From: Yamagishiella unicocca
Lineage: Eukaryota; Chlorophyta; Chlorophyceae; Chlamydomonadales; Volvocaceae
NCBI GenBank assembly: GCA_003116995.1
Contig: BDSL01000011.1
Coordinates: forward strand, 1,240,001-1,304,000
Length of the DNA stretch: 64,000 nt
Direction: 5' to 3'
The position numbers were made by a program, and so were the translations under genes. Shown piece after piece: positions 36,201 through 48,830 of this stretch; position 1 is the first letter of the stretch; every line of letters begins with the position of its first letter. The notes beneath the pieces were generated by a model. The model saw nothing but the letters and a program-made list of their open reading frames with translations. It was not told where the DNA came from and made no database searches.

Positions 36201-39200
36201 AACGCGTGTTAGAATGGGATAGGATCGAAAGATACCGATGAGTCATGCCAACAGCAGCTGAAGAACGCATCCTATCTTATCTTACACTAAGTGCTAGTTA
36301 CGGCGAGGGCGGCCCAGTCTGCACTACACTCCTTCACCCCCGCGGGTCAAGCTGCTCCGTGAGGCCCTGTGCTGCCTCTGAACCCACCGCCGCAACGCTT
36401 TCAGGAATTGTCGCCGCCGCCAAGGCGCCAGCGCCGCCGCTGCCCAGCCGCACTAGCGCCGCAGGCGGCATGCGGCGCGGCATGAGCGGTCGGGCCTCCC
36501 CGCCCGGGGAGCCCGCAACTGCCGTCGAGATACCGCCGCCGCCCGCGGCGGCGGCCGTCTGATGCTGCAGCAGCTGCAGCTTCGCCGCTGCGGCTGCGGC
36601 CCGTTGCAGCACTCTCGAGGCCTCCTCGATAGCTGGCCGTGGAGACGGGGGTTGGAAAAAAGGGGGAGTTACATAAAATAACCGGCAATTCGACATGGGA
36701 AGTGTAGCTTGTGCATAAAAAAGGGGGGCGGGTTCAAGGAAAACCCGTTGGGGGGGGCGTGTACGTGTACGTGTGGTTGGAAGATCAGGAACGAGGCCGG
36801 GGACACCTCGCGCTCGCGTTGCCTAGGCTCTACTAGGCTCTAGGGTGGCTGCTGGGTCGCCCTTGACCGTCGTACATAAGGCCTCACCGCCCACCACCTG
36901 CCTCAGGTGGGGTCGTACCATCGCATCCACCCTGTCCGGAAACCCCGCTCGTTCGATCCTTGCCGTGGACCTGCCTGCCATAGCGACCGAAACGGTGAAA
37001 CCCACACAGCCTAAAACCTTAACAGTCTAAACTCTCACCTGCCCCAGCACCACTCCGCCGTCCACCGACCCCTCCCGACCTGCCCGTCCGTCCCATCCCT
37101 CCCTTTCTCCCTCCCTCCCCGCTCCTCCTCTACGCTTCCCGCCCTTTCCCACCCCAACGAGTGAACCAAACGTCGCCTCCGCGGTTTTCCTTGCCAACGC
37201 CGACCCGTGGGTCTCCTCCCATTCCTCTCAACCCCCACCCACCAGGGCAGCAGAGCTCCAGCAGGCGGGCGTCAACGAGACCGTCAGTCTCCTGCGAGCG
37301 CCGGTGAGTGACCGGGGGGGAACGAGGGGTCGGAAGCCCACAACCCAACAACGGACAGAAGGAAAGGCGGGGGGTGAGGGGTCGCTGGCTGCGTGGTTTC
37401 GGAACCAGAATCGGGTGGCGGCAAGTGCGCATGCAACCACGGGTTGGTTTGTTGGTTGGTTGGCGCCGTCCTGGTCGCCTGGCAGGTAGGCCCACGAGGC
37501 GGTGCCCACGCCGTGTTACGCTGGCTCCAAAGGGCATGTCCCGATGGTGAAGCTCGCGGTGGTGACGTAGCTACCGTGAGTGCTTCTTGAATGTGACGTT
37601 ACGGCATGGCTTTGACGTGTTGAAGGTCGCACCTGCAAACTCCGTGCGAGACGGCTGTCCCACTCCCACTCCAGCCGGCCGCTAGCGCTTTCGGAGCTGC
37701 CGGATGGCCCGTCCCACGGGTCATCTCGGCGCGGCGAGGAGCAAGATTCCGAGGCAGCGGCAGCCGCCGCCTTCGGCGCGGCGTCGACGACGACGGCGGC
37801 AGCGGCGACGGCGGTGGCGGCGGTGGCGGCGGCGGTGTGGGAGAGGGCCTCCTCCGCAGCGCTTCGGAGGCACAGCGACGCCGCGCAGAATGCGGGCTGC
37901 TGCGGCTGCAAGGCGCGCGACGACAGCAACCGCCGCAGCCGCGCCGCGACGGCGTGCAGGTACGGCAGCTGTACGGCTGCGGCGTCCGCGGCGCCGCCGG
38001 CGCCGTCACCTCCGTCGCCGTTCGCCTGCAGTGGCGCCACGCTGTCGGAGCCCGAGCCGCCGGCGATTCGCGAGCCGTTGGTCAGGAAGTAGAGGTACTG
38101 CGCAATGCACGGTACGACATGGACGAGCACGCCGCGCTCCTCCGCAACGCACAGCAGCTGTAGCACGTCCAACGGCGGGTGGCGCGGGGGCTGTAGCAGC
38201 GGCGGCGACTGGGGCTGCAGGGCACGGCCGCCGGGGGCCTCGCCGCCCTTGCGGTGGGGCAGCGGCAACGGTCGTGGCAGCGCGACGCCGTACCGTACGG
38301 CGCCATGTACGGCGCCCAGGTACGCCAAGTACGACGCCAGCGTCCCGGAGGCGACCACATGGTCTCCCAGGGGCCCGATCGCCGCAGCTGTTGAGGGACC
38401 AATGCTGGCGCCGCCGCCGCCGCCGCCGCCGTTGGCGCCGGCTTGCTGGCTGTGCAACGCGTTCTTCGCGTTGATCTGGTAGCCCAGCGCCTTGCAGAGC
38501 ATGGTCTGGGTGCGGACGTGGGAGTGGCGCGATGGGGAGCGTGATGGGTGGGTTTCGGAGCGCCTTTGATCCCGTTCTTTCCCCGCCCTCGCCACATGCC
38601 CAACGGTGCGCATCCTTGTTCCGATACGCGAAACGCAGCATCGCAACAGGCGCCTTAGCCTGCCTCGGCAAGTCCTCGGGCGGTTCCGGCCGCACCCCTC
38701 CAGTCGCTCAGTTCCCCCCCTCGCTGTGACTCTACACACAAGACCCTAAACAATTCGCTGGCTCTACTGCACGACACGCGCCCCCCCGCCCATTCCTCCG
38801 CCCCCTGGGCCGCCGCTGACCTGCAGCGTCGCCGCCATGTGTCGAGAGAGCGCCGCCAGCAGAGACTGGCTGTCCGTGGCCTCCAGAAAAAACACGTACG
38901 GCCGCTGTGGCGGCGGGAAGTACGACACCCGCTGCAGCGCGACCGCGCAGCGGGCCGACACGCCGAAGGTGTCACGCGGGAGGGGCCCGCCAACGGGGCC
39001 GCCGCCGTCGGCGGTGGCGCCTCCGCCGGTCCCGCCTCCGCCAGCGCCGCTCCCGAAGTGACCCGCCGCCGACCCACCGTACCCGCCGCCGCCGCCGATC
39101 CCCCCTCGGGCTGCGAAACCATAGCTGCTGGAGCTGCTGTGCGGGCCCCCCGGTGTGCCGCCACCGGCCTGCAGGCGACCGCCGCCGCCTCCGGCCCCCC

Positions 39201-42200
39201 CCAGGCCGCCGTCGCCGAAGCCCGCCGTCGGCGTTCGTGCGCCGCGTCCACCCGACTGCGGCGGCGTGGGCTGCTGCTGCTGCGGCTGCTGCTGTTGCGC
39301 AAGCACTTGGCCGGGCGCCTGGAGAGGGTAGGGGCAGCGGCGGCGTGAGTTGGGGCCAGTTATGAAATGGAGGGACCTGCTGCTCTCTTGGCGAGAAGCG
39401 TGAATAAACCACCATGGTTGTTAAGGCGTGACTAACACCGCCGTCAAGAGGTTTGCAAAACATGTACGGCACGTGTGGGACTCCTCGAGATGATTATCTG
39501 CATGGAACCTATAAGTAGTATAGATCCGACATCCTCGCCAGCCCGCCCGATCTTCCCCTCGGCTGGCAGCAGCACCAAGGCCAGTACCAGCACCAGCGCC
39601 CCCCCCCGCCTCCGGCAACCAACCTGCTGCATCCGCTGGTTGAGGCGCTGAAATTTGGAGGGGTTGCGTGAGGCCAGGTTCGCAAGGTCACCCTCCACCA
39701 GGCTCTCACCGGTGGCGGCTGCCTGAGCCACAGGCGTGGAGGGGGGCAGGGTGAGAGAGGTGCAGAGGGGCGGAGGGCAAGGGTGAGGAATTTGCGGGTT
39801 AACGACTCGTCCGAGCGGGATGACGTGGGTACTGGCCTGTCGATGCGGGCGTTGACACACATTGGGGAGGAGGCAGCAATAACAGCAGCAGCCACCCGTC
39901 TTCTTCCGACATCGGCTCCGAAAACGGCAATGGCAGAGCCGTGCAATTGTTCCCACACAAACAAAGCTGACATGACAGCCCTCAAGTACCCCTCCAGTCA
40001 CGGACCGGCGACCCGCTGGTTGCCATCGCCGCCCGAACAGAACCCGTCCCCGGCCGGGGATGGACGCTTCGACCCGTGGGTCGGCCGCACCTGCAGCACG
40101 CAGCCCGTGAAAAGCTCCGCGAAGAAGGGCAGGTTGTCTGGGTGCAGCGACTGCAGCAGGTCCAGGCACTGGGACCGCAACGGAACCAGGAGCTCCACAG
40201 CGGCTGACGAGGCAGCGGAGGCGGCGCCAGCTGTCGCCAGCAGTGGCGTCTGGCCCAGCGGCTGCCCCGCAGGGCCCCTGCAGCCAGCGCCCGCGGCGTG
40301 GCCGCTAGCTGCTGCTGAGTCCGCGATAGCGCCGCCGTCGCTGCGGCTGACGAGGGAGGCGGCCTGGAAGGCCACCGAGCGTGGGCGGCAGGATTGCAGG
40401 ACTTGAGGGAGGCAAGGAGTCGCGGAGGACCTAGCTGTGACACAACCCACATCTGCGACACAACTCACATCTGCAGCACAACCCACATCGCGCGTCGATT
40501 CACGCCCTGCGTAAACGAAAGATTTTAACCCCCTGTCACCTTGAGCGACACAGTATCTAAATTTCAGCGGCCAAAGGCGGATGTTGCAGGCCTCTCGCGT
40601 CCACAGACCTAAACAAGAAAAAAACGAAAAACAAACGCGCGCATAGACCTGTGGGCCACATACGCCCGCCATACCCCGCAACACTCCCACCCCTGAAGTC
40701 CCTCACCTGCCGCACAACGGCGAAGAACATGTCCCTGCAGCGCTCCCGGTTGCTGACCCGCCGTTGCTGCTCCTGGCTCCGAGACTTACCTGACGCCATG
40801 TCATTCCCGGACTGCAGCATAGGGCCCACCAGCTGCAGCCGCTGGCCTGCGGGCGCCAAGCGAGTGGTGCGGCGGGCGGCATCCCCCGCAGGTGGGGCCA
40901 GGAGGCGGGTGAGGTTTGAGGCGCTGAGGAAGGGGTCGGGAGACGTGGGGACGGGCACCTTGGGCCTCTCCCTCCCTCTCCCTCCCTCTCCCATAGCGCA
41001 CCAACTCCCACAGCTTTCCCATAGCGCACCAACTCCCACAGCTTTCCTGCTAGCGCCCAAAACCGATTCTGCGAAAAGTTTCCGTGCGTCGCGCGGGGTC
41101 CTCGCTTCCTATCGTCTCGCCGTAGCCGATATAGCTTAGCCGCCAAAGGTCATATTACGACCTTCGGCTTTCGTATCCCCAACCCAGTTCTCCAGCATGC
41201 ATCTCAAAACTTCTATTTTAAACGGTTTTTTTCGGACATCCACGGGTTTCCCTCGAACCCTCTCCCTACCCTCTCCGTCCATCCCTCCGTAGCTGGGTAG
41301 GTGTACACGTAAGTTGCATGTGCCCAGCCCAGCCCAGACACCGCGCTGGCTGGCTACCTAGCTGCCTTCCACAAGGCCTGCTTCAACCCTCTCCCGTACG
41401 CGCCACCAGGCCCACCAAACCCTATCCGGCCCTCTCACACGCACCCCCCAGCGCGTCAACAGCCCGGCTCCGCGCGAGACTGCGCTCCCGCCGCTGAGCC
41501 GCCGCGTCGGCGGCCGCCGCCAGCGCCGGCGCCGCCAGCCTGGCGGCGGCGCATGCAGCCACCGCCGCCAGGAGGCGGTGCCCCAGCCCCGACAGTAACC
41601 CTCCGCAGCGCGATAGTACGGCGCAGCCGTACTGTACGGCGACGTGCAGGGGCCATTCGGAGCGGCCTCTTGCCGTTAAGGTCGTGGCGGTGCCTGCCGC
41701 CGTGGCCGTCACGGATGCGGGGACAGAGGACGCGGCGGGGTTCGGCGCCGCGCTGCTATCGGCCTCAGCGGCTATTAACACCTCGGGCGGACACGCCAGC
41801 AAGTACAGCAGCTCCGAGACCTCGTCCTGTGAAACGCAGCAGCGGTTTCGTCAGTGGGTTCTGCTTCCCGGGATAATACCAAAGCCACGACGTTGGATAG
41901 GGAGTACACAAATGCGTGGGCCCAGCACAACCTTGCCGCTGGTGGCGCTTGGCAAAGTAATTTCCTTCCATCCGACAGAGCATCCACACCCACCACGCGG
42001 CGTCGGATGCAGCACGCAGCGCCCACCACGAGGCGCTGATGCTCTTCCTTCCATCCGTCAAGCCAGCATGCTGCACCCAGCACCCGAACGCAAAGCTGCT
42101 CACCTGCAGGCAGACCACGTGGCCCGCGCACAGCACCCACGCGTGCAGTCGAGCGAGACGGTCATGGGCCGGCCCCCACACACGCCCCAAGTCTGTGGAC

Positions 42201-44255
42201 GCTGAGGCGGCAGCCGCCGCCGGTGCGGCGCTAGGGCCGACCCACGGGTCGGCGCCGCGTTTGACCTCAGCCCGTGACACGCCTGCATGCCCCCCAGTGG
42301 CGGAGGTCACTGCCGAGCACCCCGCGGGGCTCTCCTCCACGTCCGGCAGGCGCCCGACGCCGACGCCACCCACCGGCGGTAGCCGCGGCGGCAGAGGCAG
42401 GCGACCGGCGGCGTAGGACGTGACCGACGGCGGGCTGCCGCCTCGGGGCCCGAAGGGCCCCGAGGTGGCGCTGCCGTGGATGCTCTGCGCAGCGGCGCTC
42501 ACCGCCGGCACGATCTGCCCGGCCGGGGTGATGGGTTCGTTGGGGTTGGTGCCCCCAGGTAGCAAGGAGGAGCAGGGCGTGACGGCATCCACCTCGCCAA
42601 GAGCCAACGAGCCAGCGTTGCAGGGCGTGGAGGGGTCGGCGCCGTCGGTGGCATCGTCCGCGGGCGCCCAGGCCGCGCCCGAATTCGGTTTGGCACCAGC
42701 GGCAGGACCACTGCCGGCAGCAGGAGCCCCTTGGTGCTGTGGCTGCTGTTGGCGTTGCCTGGAGGTAAGCACCGCCGGCACGCCCCAGACGTTCTGGGCA
42801 CTGCCGCTGACAGCCGGGCTGCTGCCAGTGACGGCCGGCGCCAGGCCCGCGCTGGCAGGGGAAGGCCAGGCGACCGGCCCTGCAGCCGTGATGTGGGGCT
42901 GCTGCTGCTGTTGTTGCTCCTGCTGCACTGGCTTGGGCATGATCCGCTTCACACCACCCTGCGCCTGCAGCTGGCCCTGACCTTGCGCCTGGCTCTGGTT
43001 CTGAACTTGTTGCTGCAGCTGTCCTGACTTGGCCGGCTGCGCGTGTCCGCTTGCGGTGCTGGGTGAAGCGCCGGAGGCGCCACCCCAGGCGCCCCCGCCG
43101 CCTCCTCTACCATTTGCCTGAACTCCGTTTCCCAAGCCGCCCCCACCACCACCGGGACCTCCGTTGGCGGCGGCTCCATCGGAGTGCGGGGCCTGGGCTG
43201 CAGCCGGCGGAGTCTGGTGCTGCCTCCCCCCGCCGTTGCGCCCCCCTCTCCCACCTCCCGTATGCGCGCTGCCTGTGCTGCCCACAGAGGCTGCCGGACT
43301 ACCGGCTGCCCATGCGCCCCCGGCAGGCGTGGGCACGGGTGGGGTCCTCCCGCGCATCCGCTCGTCTAGCGCGACTTGCTTCTTTTGGCTCATTCCGCCC
43401 AACGGGCCTTGCGCCCAGGCTCCCTGGAGCTTGCCACCGCCACCGCCTCCAGCGCCGCCACCGCCGCCGTTGGGCGTGGGCGCAGCGCTCGGAGGGCCGG
43501 ATGCTGAGGCCGGCGATGGTCCAACGGCGGGCGTCGGCGTGGGGCCGGCTGTAGCGGTGGCCCATGAGGATGTTGGCGTGGCGACGGTTGGCGTGGATGG
43601 AGGCGGGCGTGTGGAGCTAGGGAGAGCAGGGAAGGCTGAGGGGCTTGGGGGCGCGGCGCTAATGGACCTGCGAGATGGCTGCGGTTGTGGAGAGTGGGCA
43701 GCCGGGGAGACAGTGTTGATTGTGGGGGACGGGGGGGGGGTAACTCGTCGCTGGGTTCGGGCAATTGGGTCGTGCAGGTGCAGTATTTAAGCAAGTCCCC
43801 GGGAGAGGTGTGAGAGAGGCATGCGTCGAGCGTGGGGGCGCTAGGTCTGAGCATAAGCAGCTCTCCCTCCCGTGATGTCCGGTGAAGAGCCGCCGCGCGC
43901 GCGGGCTGCTGGTGGAATCGATATCAAAGTGGTTGGAAGCAGGTTTCACCCCGAATGACCGCCACCCTACCTGCTTGGCGCCCTGCAGGTGGGACCTAGT
44001 CCCGCTGCCAGGCCTGCTGTGCCGAATACCTCGGCTGTGATCCAGGTAACCGTGCTTGGCTAGCTGTAGAGCTGCGGCACGTAGCTCCGCAACCGATGGA
44101 GCCAACGATGGCGCCAATCGGTTACCGTCCGTCACGACGCCCAGCAGGTAGCTTGCAAGCCGAACACCTGAGTCATCTGCGATTAATTCTTGCAGATCGT
44201 CGCTGCCAAGCTGCTCATCAAACAATAGCGCGAGCAAGGCTTCTGTTGCCGCCAT
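33207..44255 (-). CDS. CDAN1: Codanin-1 homologue
   Basis: Animal codanin-1 binds the histone chaperone ASF1 and holds it in the cytoplasm. About 15 exons, nearly all joining in phase: 44255-43971, 43678-42104, 41826-41441, 40924-40707, 40434-40091, 39722-39624, 39318-38821, 38505-37633, 37291-37239, 36931-36888, 36632-36388, 36134-35922, about 35570-35500 (uncertain), 35146-34946 and 34628-33207; roughly 2,180 residues against about 1,230 in human, the excess being Ala/Gly/Gln-rich linkers. Landmarks in codanin order: N-terminal helical block (residues 1-95); KRIMPKPV near residue 337, matching the ASF1-binding B-domain pattern; CRDMFFAVVR; FFLEATDSQSLLAAL; PPLDVLQLL and VLVHVVPCIAQYL; ELCCPGG; QALAQALLGQY; ALLPGTVPEEAV with HVPTAVRNH. 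Identified from remembered family sequence. Divergent from the gene at 44,641; a broken copy lies at 51,400-60,633. Confidence 0.82.
34683..34830. repeat. 34-bp tandem repeat in a codanin-1 intron
   Basis: About four units of ttcgtaacacgacacggaca plus ggaagctccgcccc, in the intron between 34,946 and 34,628. Confidence 0.88.
35235..35390. repeat. About 24-bp degenerate tandem repeat in a codanin-1 intron
   Basis: Six or so units around gggaatgattggatttcttg; unusually AT-rich for this gene. Confidence 0.8.
41132..41262. mobile_element. Half of the intronic foldback MITE, in codanin-1 intron 3
   Basis: Near-identical to 7232-7367: tagcttagccgccaaaggtc, atattacgaccttcggcttt, then the terminus ending catccacgggt. 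The opposite inverted end is not evident, so this copy is truncated or is the product of half an element. Confidence 0.75.
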
Positions 44256-44640
44256 TTTTGAAGTGGCCACCGCTTTAAACGTGCGGTGGCAACAATCACC
44301 TGTCTTTCTGAGGCATAGTGCTCTGTTTGTATTCTTAAATGCTTTCAAGGGACCTTTGAATACTGTTGCCCCGGACGTTTGCTATGTTTGTAGCGATTAT
44401 GATGGCGAGAACCCTCTTATTATTGTACCGAAACTGAAGTACCTCAGTTATATAAAGTAAAGAAACTTACAATACAAGAACAAGGCAGTGCTGATCTTTG
44501 GGCCGCCTTGTGTTTGCTCTTCCAACCTCAGTCAGCAATTTTGTGAACGTCATGCCTGTCCCTGAAACCAAAGCATACATAAATAACCAGCGGCTTGGTG
44601 TTTAATAAGCTGCTGGTACCTGTGGTGGGGCCCAGCAGCC
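44256..44640. promoter_or_regulatory. Divergent promoter region between codanin-1 and the 44,641 gene
   Basis: A 385-bp gap between two start codons on opposite strands. The plus strand has a clear TATATAAAG at 44,449-44,457, about 185 bp before the ATG at 44,641. The region is AT-richer than its flanks. The same block occurs without visible change at 60,634-61,018. Confidence 0.6.
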
Positions 44641-46637
44641 ATGCGCCTGCGTGGCCCTGAGCGATACGGCGCCGGCACACGAACGCCATCTGGAATCAAG
44701 CCAACCACTGTTCCTCAAACCATCCAACTTCAAGTTGCGCCAGCACTATCCACCTCGGTGCGGCAGCGACGCCGGATACTGCCGACCACCGCTGCAGCGC
44801 CGCGGCGCCGAGTTAACCGCGACTTACTTGACAACGTCGACAGCGCTGCTTCGGATGAATTTGCCGGCGTCGGCATTTCTGGGTACGTGGAAAGCAGCGA
44901 TGGCCTTGGCCAGGACTCATACAGCAGTAGTACGAGCACCGACGGCGGGGTCTCCCCGCCGCAAGCATGGGACCCCGAACCTGGGGCCCCTAGCGCAAGC
45001 ACTTGGGCAGGACGGGACAGCGCTTCGTACGACTGGCCGCAAGACCCACGGCGGCAGCAACGGCCTCAGCCAGCTGAGGGCTCCGCCAACAACTTCCAGC
45101 GCTCCTCTCTGACCTCAGAGTACGGCAACAACGGGTACGAAAATGGCTAGAGCCGATGGGACAACAGCATGGAACCATTGTCAGCGGCGTCAGGACCAGC
45201 TTCAGGATCGGCATCAGCATTTCCTGCTGCGCCAACGGGGCCTCCATCAAAGGCGGAGGAGCGGCAGGCTGCGGACGAGGCTAAGCAGTGGCAGGGATCA
45301 TGGACACCGTCGCAGCGGCAGCAGCAGCAGCGGCCACACACACGCCCTGTCGGCAGCTCCGATTGGGGCGAAGTTGATCCGGTGACGGATTGGGGTGGTG
45401 CCACCTACGCCGACACCAGCGGCTGGAATGACGAGGCTGCCGGTGACCTCGCCAGCGGTCCCTCCTCGGCAGCCGCCACGTCAGCACCCACGGGTCAACG
45501 TACGGCAGCTGGCGGCGTCGGCGGTCACGCCAGTTACAGCGGCGCTAGTGGCATGAACTACAGTGCTGACGGCACCGACGCCGCGGCCGGTGGACCGGAG
45601 GATTGGCCGCGCAGCGGCGGCGGCGGTGGCGTCCGGCCGGGTGAGCCTCAGCCCGGACCGCCGCCGTACGAGCCGTACGACGGCTGGTCAGGGGGACGTT
45701 TTGCCCAGGATGCCCGGTATGAGGGCTACGATGCGGAGCGGCCAGGTGGTCGTGGGGGTGGTGGAGCAGCGAGCAGCTCGGGGCGGGGCCAGCCGCCACC
45801 GCCTGGGGCCGCCTTCATTCCGTCGGACATTGTCCTGCTGTCTGGGCGCGACGCCGTAAGTTGCGGCCGGCGGGGACGTGGGCCGGGCGGGGCGGGCCAG
45901 GGGTCGCAGGCATGCGGGTCGTCGTGTGAAGCGGTTAGCGCTGCGTGGCTTTTGGCCTCCGGGCTCTGCGCTCCCTTTCGTTTATCCCCACATGACCAAC
46001 TGTGCCCGCACCAGTCCATCCAGCGCCCTGAACCCTGCCCGCCTGTTCCCTCCTCCCGCAGTCCGCCGTGCTGCCCCTCGCGCCCACTTCGGGCCAGGTG
46101 GACTTCTTCCAGCCAAAGAGCCTGCAAGAGTGAGTACCGCTGCCGCCACCACCGCAGCAGCAATCCCCCAGCCGCAATGGGTCCTCCTGCACAATCAGCC
46201 TTTCGCCCCGCTGCCTCCCGGCGTTGGCATGTAGTCTTCATCGCGCATTTGCGCCGCACACGGCGGGGAATCTACCAGACTGACCTGCTGCGCGTAGAGT
46301 ATCCCAGCACCCTCCCTTCCCGCCTTCTCCCATGCGCCTTACTAAGCCCTGCCGGCGCTACATCCACGCTCTCCACAGACAACAGCAGCGCAACAACGGG
46401 GGGAGGGGGGACAGTTGCTTTCCGCTGCTTCAACAGCAGCGGGGGGTAGGAGCCGGCCTCAATTGCGTTTTCCCCCACGCACTTTCCGATTCGCAAGATG
46501 CTGCTAGTGGATGAGAATGTGTGCGGCAGTGCTGAATTGTCTGGCACATGGCGCAGGCCGCACAGGAAGTGTGCAAGGCCGTTGTCGGGCCCGACTCCAC
46601 TCACGTGCCGTCGCCGGACATTGCGCAGGAGTGGTAA
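44641..46637 (+). CDS. Unrecognised low-complexity protein, copy 1, with an in-frame TAG
   Basis: The frame runs from ATG 44,641 through Ser/Gly/Gln/Pro-rich sequence to a TAG at 45,148-45,150, then continues in the same frame from 45,151 to the donor at 45,855 (gtaagt). Downstream pieces look like exons: 46062-46129 (SAVLPLAPTSGQVDFFQPKSL) and 46557-46637, 26 residues ending DIAQEW before TAA. Exons between 46,130 and 46,556 are unresolved. The first 80 residues are Arg/Ser/Thr-rich, possibly an organelle-targeting peptide. No family recognised. The TAG is present in both copies, so it is either a shared nonsense mutation or lies in an intron I failed to define. Confidence 0.45.
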
Positions 46638-47557
46638 ATGGGTTCTGTGATTGATCAGCGCCGCCAAACTGCGTTGGGGTGTGGGGCGCGCCACGCATGT
46701 GTCTGGCACATGGCGCGGGCATGGCATGTTGGCTGGTTGGTCTATTTCACTCTTTTCGCGAAATATGATAGGGAAGGTCCTGCTGGTTGCGTTGGTGTGG
46801 GTGGCAGGGCGCGAATAGGCGTATTACAAAACCGCTATTTCGAAGGGTGAAGCCGGGCCCTGGGCGGGCGGGGGGGCCGCGGGCCCTGGAGGGGGGTATT
46901 CTGTAATATCCTTAATATTTCTCTAAAAAGATAATATTAGAGAAATAACCGCCCTCACAGACACTACGCAGCATCCTCTACACGTTAGGCGTGCTAGGAC
47001 TCCAGTCCGCGGTGGCCCGAGGCCAGGCCGTCGACCATTCTGATTGCATGCCCCCACCCCCCCAAAAAATATGCAGCAATATCAGTCGCTACCTGCTCCA
47101 TAACCTTCCTTATACCACATTAAGGGCGCCGCAGCGGTCGTAGTTGCGCAGAAGTTGTAAAGGCGCGCGTTGTTTGCCGATCGAGCAGCGCAGACCCACT
47201 GTCCCCCCCTGCGGACTAAGCGCACAACAAAGGTCGCACGCAGAGAGCCTACACAGCGCCAACGACCCGGAGAGCCTACACTGTGCCCGAGGGCCTGGAT
47301 GCCGCATGCTGAGCTGCCCCTCCCCCCACCCCCCCCCCTCGTCTGGAGCGTCTGGAATTGAAGCGCACACAATACCGGTATGCGCGAGCACCAGCAGCAA
47401 ATGAGTGCGGGTATTATAATGGCAACTGTTGAGACAATTCCTTTGAACGTGAAGGATGCATGTGAAGGCGATGCGCGGATCTAGGCTGTTAGGCCAAAAC
47501 TTTGGGCCCGGAGCGGCCCCCATGTATAGTGCCCATGAGAGTTGACTGCCAGGCTCT
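46638..47557. other. 3' flank of the 44,641 gene up to the unit 2 boundary
   Basis: TGTAA at 46,902-46,906, about 265 bp past the stop, is a likely poly(A) signal. Just downstream, 46,919-46,947 is an AT-rich hairpin (atttctctaa ... ttagagaaat, 10-bp stem). No gene is recognised between there and 47,557. Repeated at 63,016-63,935. Confidence 0.5.
46902..46906 (+). terminator. Poly(A) signal TGTAA of the 44,641 gene
   Basis: TGTAA followed within 15 bp by an AT-rich 10-bp-stem hairpin. Assigned from motif and position; copy at 63,280. Confidence 0.5.
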
Positions 47558-47606
47558 GCAACCTCTGCTTTCTCTATCCCTTTCCACTTTACTAGTTACA
47601 TAAAAA

Positions 47607-48404
47607 ATGCTGCACAGCCGTGCGTCGCCGTTGAACCGCGCTATCGCTTCCACTCGCCGCATCAGCGTGCTTGGCTACAAGGACCGGTGCCGAGCGCGCA
47701 TAACTGTGTGCTTCATAGACAGTGCGGATACGGTAGCTGCGACGGCAGCGGCCCAGGAGTTGCTGGAGCGGGAAGCCAAACTGCATCCTAGAGTTGCTGC
47801 CGCCCTGGTCAGAACGTTCCCAATTTGGTCCAGCTTAAGCAAAGAGCTGGGCAAAGTGGCTACCAAGGAGCAGGTCTCGCTCCTGGCCACAAAGGACGAG
47901 CTGCTGGCGACGAAGCAGGAGCTCCTTGCCGCCAACCTGGCCACAAAGGACGAGCTGCTGGCGACGAAGCAGGAGCTCCTTGCCGCCAACCTGGCGACGA
48001 AGCAGGAGTTCCTTGCCGCCAACCTGGCGACGAAGCAGGAGCTGAAGGAGGAGGTGAACGCGCTCAAGGAGGAGGTCAGCAAGCTGGTCGGTAAGCTGGC
48101 CACCAAGGACGCGGCGGAGGAGATGACCGCGGCCGCGGGCGGCGCCCGCAAGCTGCTCGAGGCGAAGGAGGGAAAGATGATGAACATTTTGTAAGTTGGC
48201 AAGCACCCTGGATGCAAACGGGACGCAATCAACAGAGGATGCAAACGCACCGAAGGGTTGCGCCAGAACAGTTCGCTGGTCGCCCCCAGAGCACGTCATA
48301 TTGAATGTACACCAACCCTTGTCTGCCGCAGGTCCATGGCTGCCAGCGGCGTCATCGGCATGGTCGTCATGGCGGTCATCAGCGCGCTGCAGAAGGCCAA
48401 GTAA
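47607..48404 (+). CDS. Coiled-coil protein with C-terminal membrane segment, copy 2
   Basis: Exons 47607-48190 and 48332-48404 give 218 residues, one fewer than copy 1. Splice sites, N-terminus and membrane tail (MAASGVIGMVVMAVIS) are conserved. The repeat block differs: ATKDELLATKQELLAANL occurs twice, then one EFLAANL unit. The difference comes from whole-codon expansion and contraction, leaving the frame open. Function unknown. Confidence 0.65.
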
Positions 48405-48574
48405 AGGTGGGCACCGTCGGTGGCTGCATATGCTTACTTAGCTACCATGCACAACGCAGCCTTCGCTCAATGGCCGGAGCCCGTCGCCTGCGCGAACCCT
48501 CAGCGCGGAGGGTGGGAAATTAGGAACGGGGGGGGGAGGGGGGCCGGACGCCGGATTGGGCGCGCGAGCTATCT

Positions 48575-48830
48575 GGATTGGACTCGAGGGGGCTGCCGGT
48601 CAATTTAGATTGCGCTTGTGAGGGCTGCCCGCTAATCTAGATTGACTTTGCGGGGTCTGCCCGCCGCCAAGTTTAGATTGGACTTGCGGGGTCAGCCCAC
48701 CAAGCTGAGATTGGGGACGAGGGGTCTGCCCGCCAAGCTGGATTGGGGGCTGCCCCCCAATCTGAGATTGGGGGCGAGGGGTCTGCCCGCCAAGCTGGAT
48801 TGGGGACGAGGGGTCTGCCCGCCAAGCAGA
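48575..48830. repeat. About 32-bp degenerate minisatellite, copy 2
   Basis: Counterpart of 19,560-19,845 with rearranged units, including a variant reading ggctgccccccaatctgaga that is absent from copy 1. Confidence 0.85.

Noticed and set aside
46919..46947. AT-rich hairpin as a bacterial-type terminator
   Set aside because: Eukaryotic nuclear context; a TGTAA poly(A) signal just upstream explains 3' end formation better.
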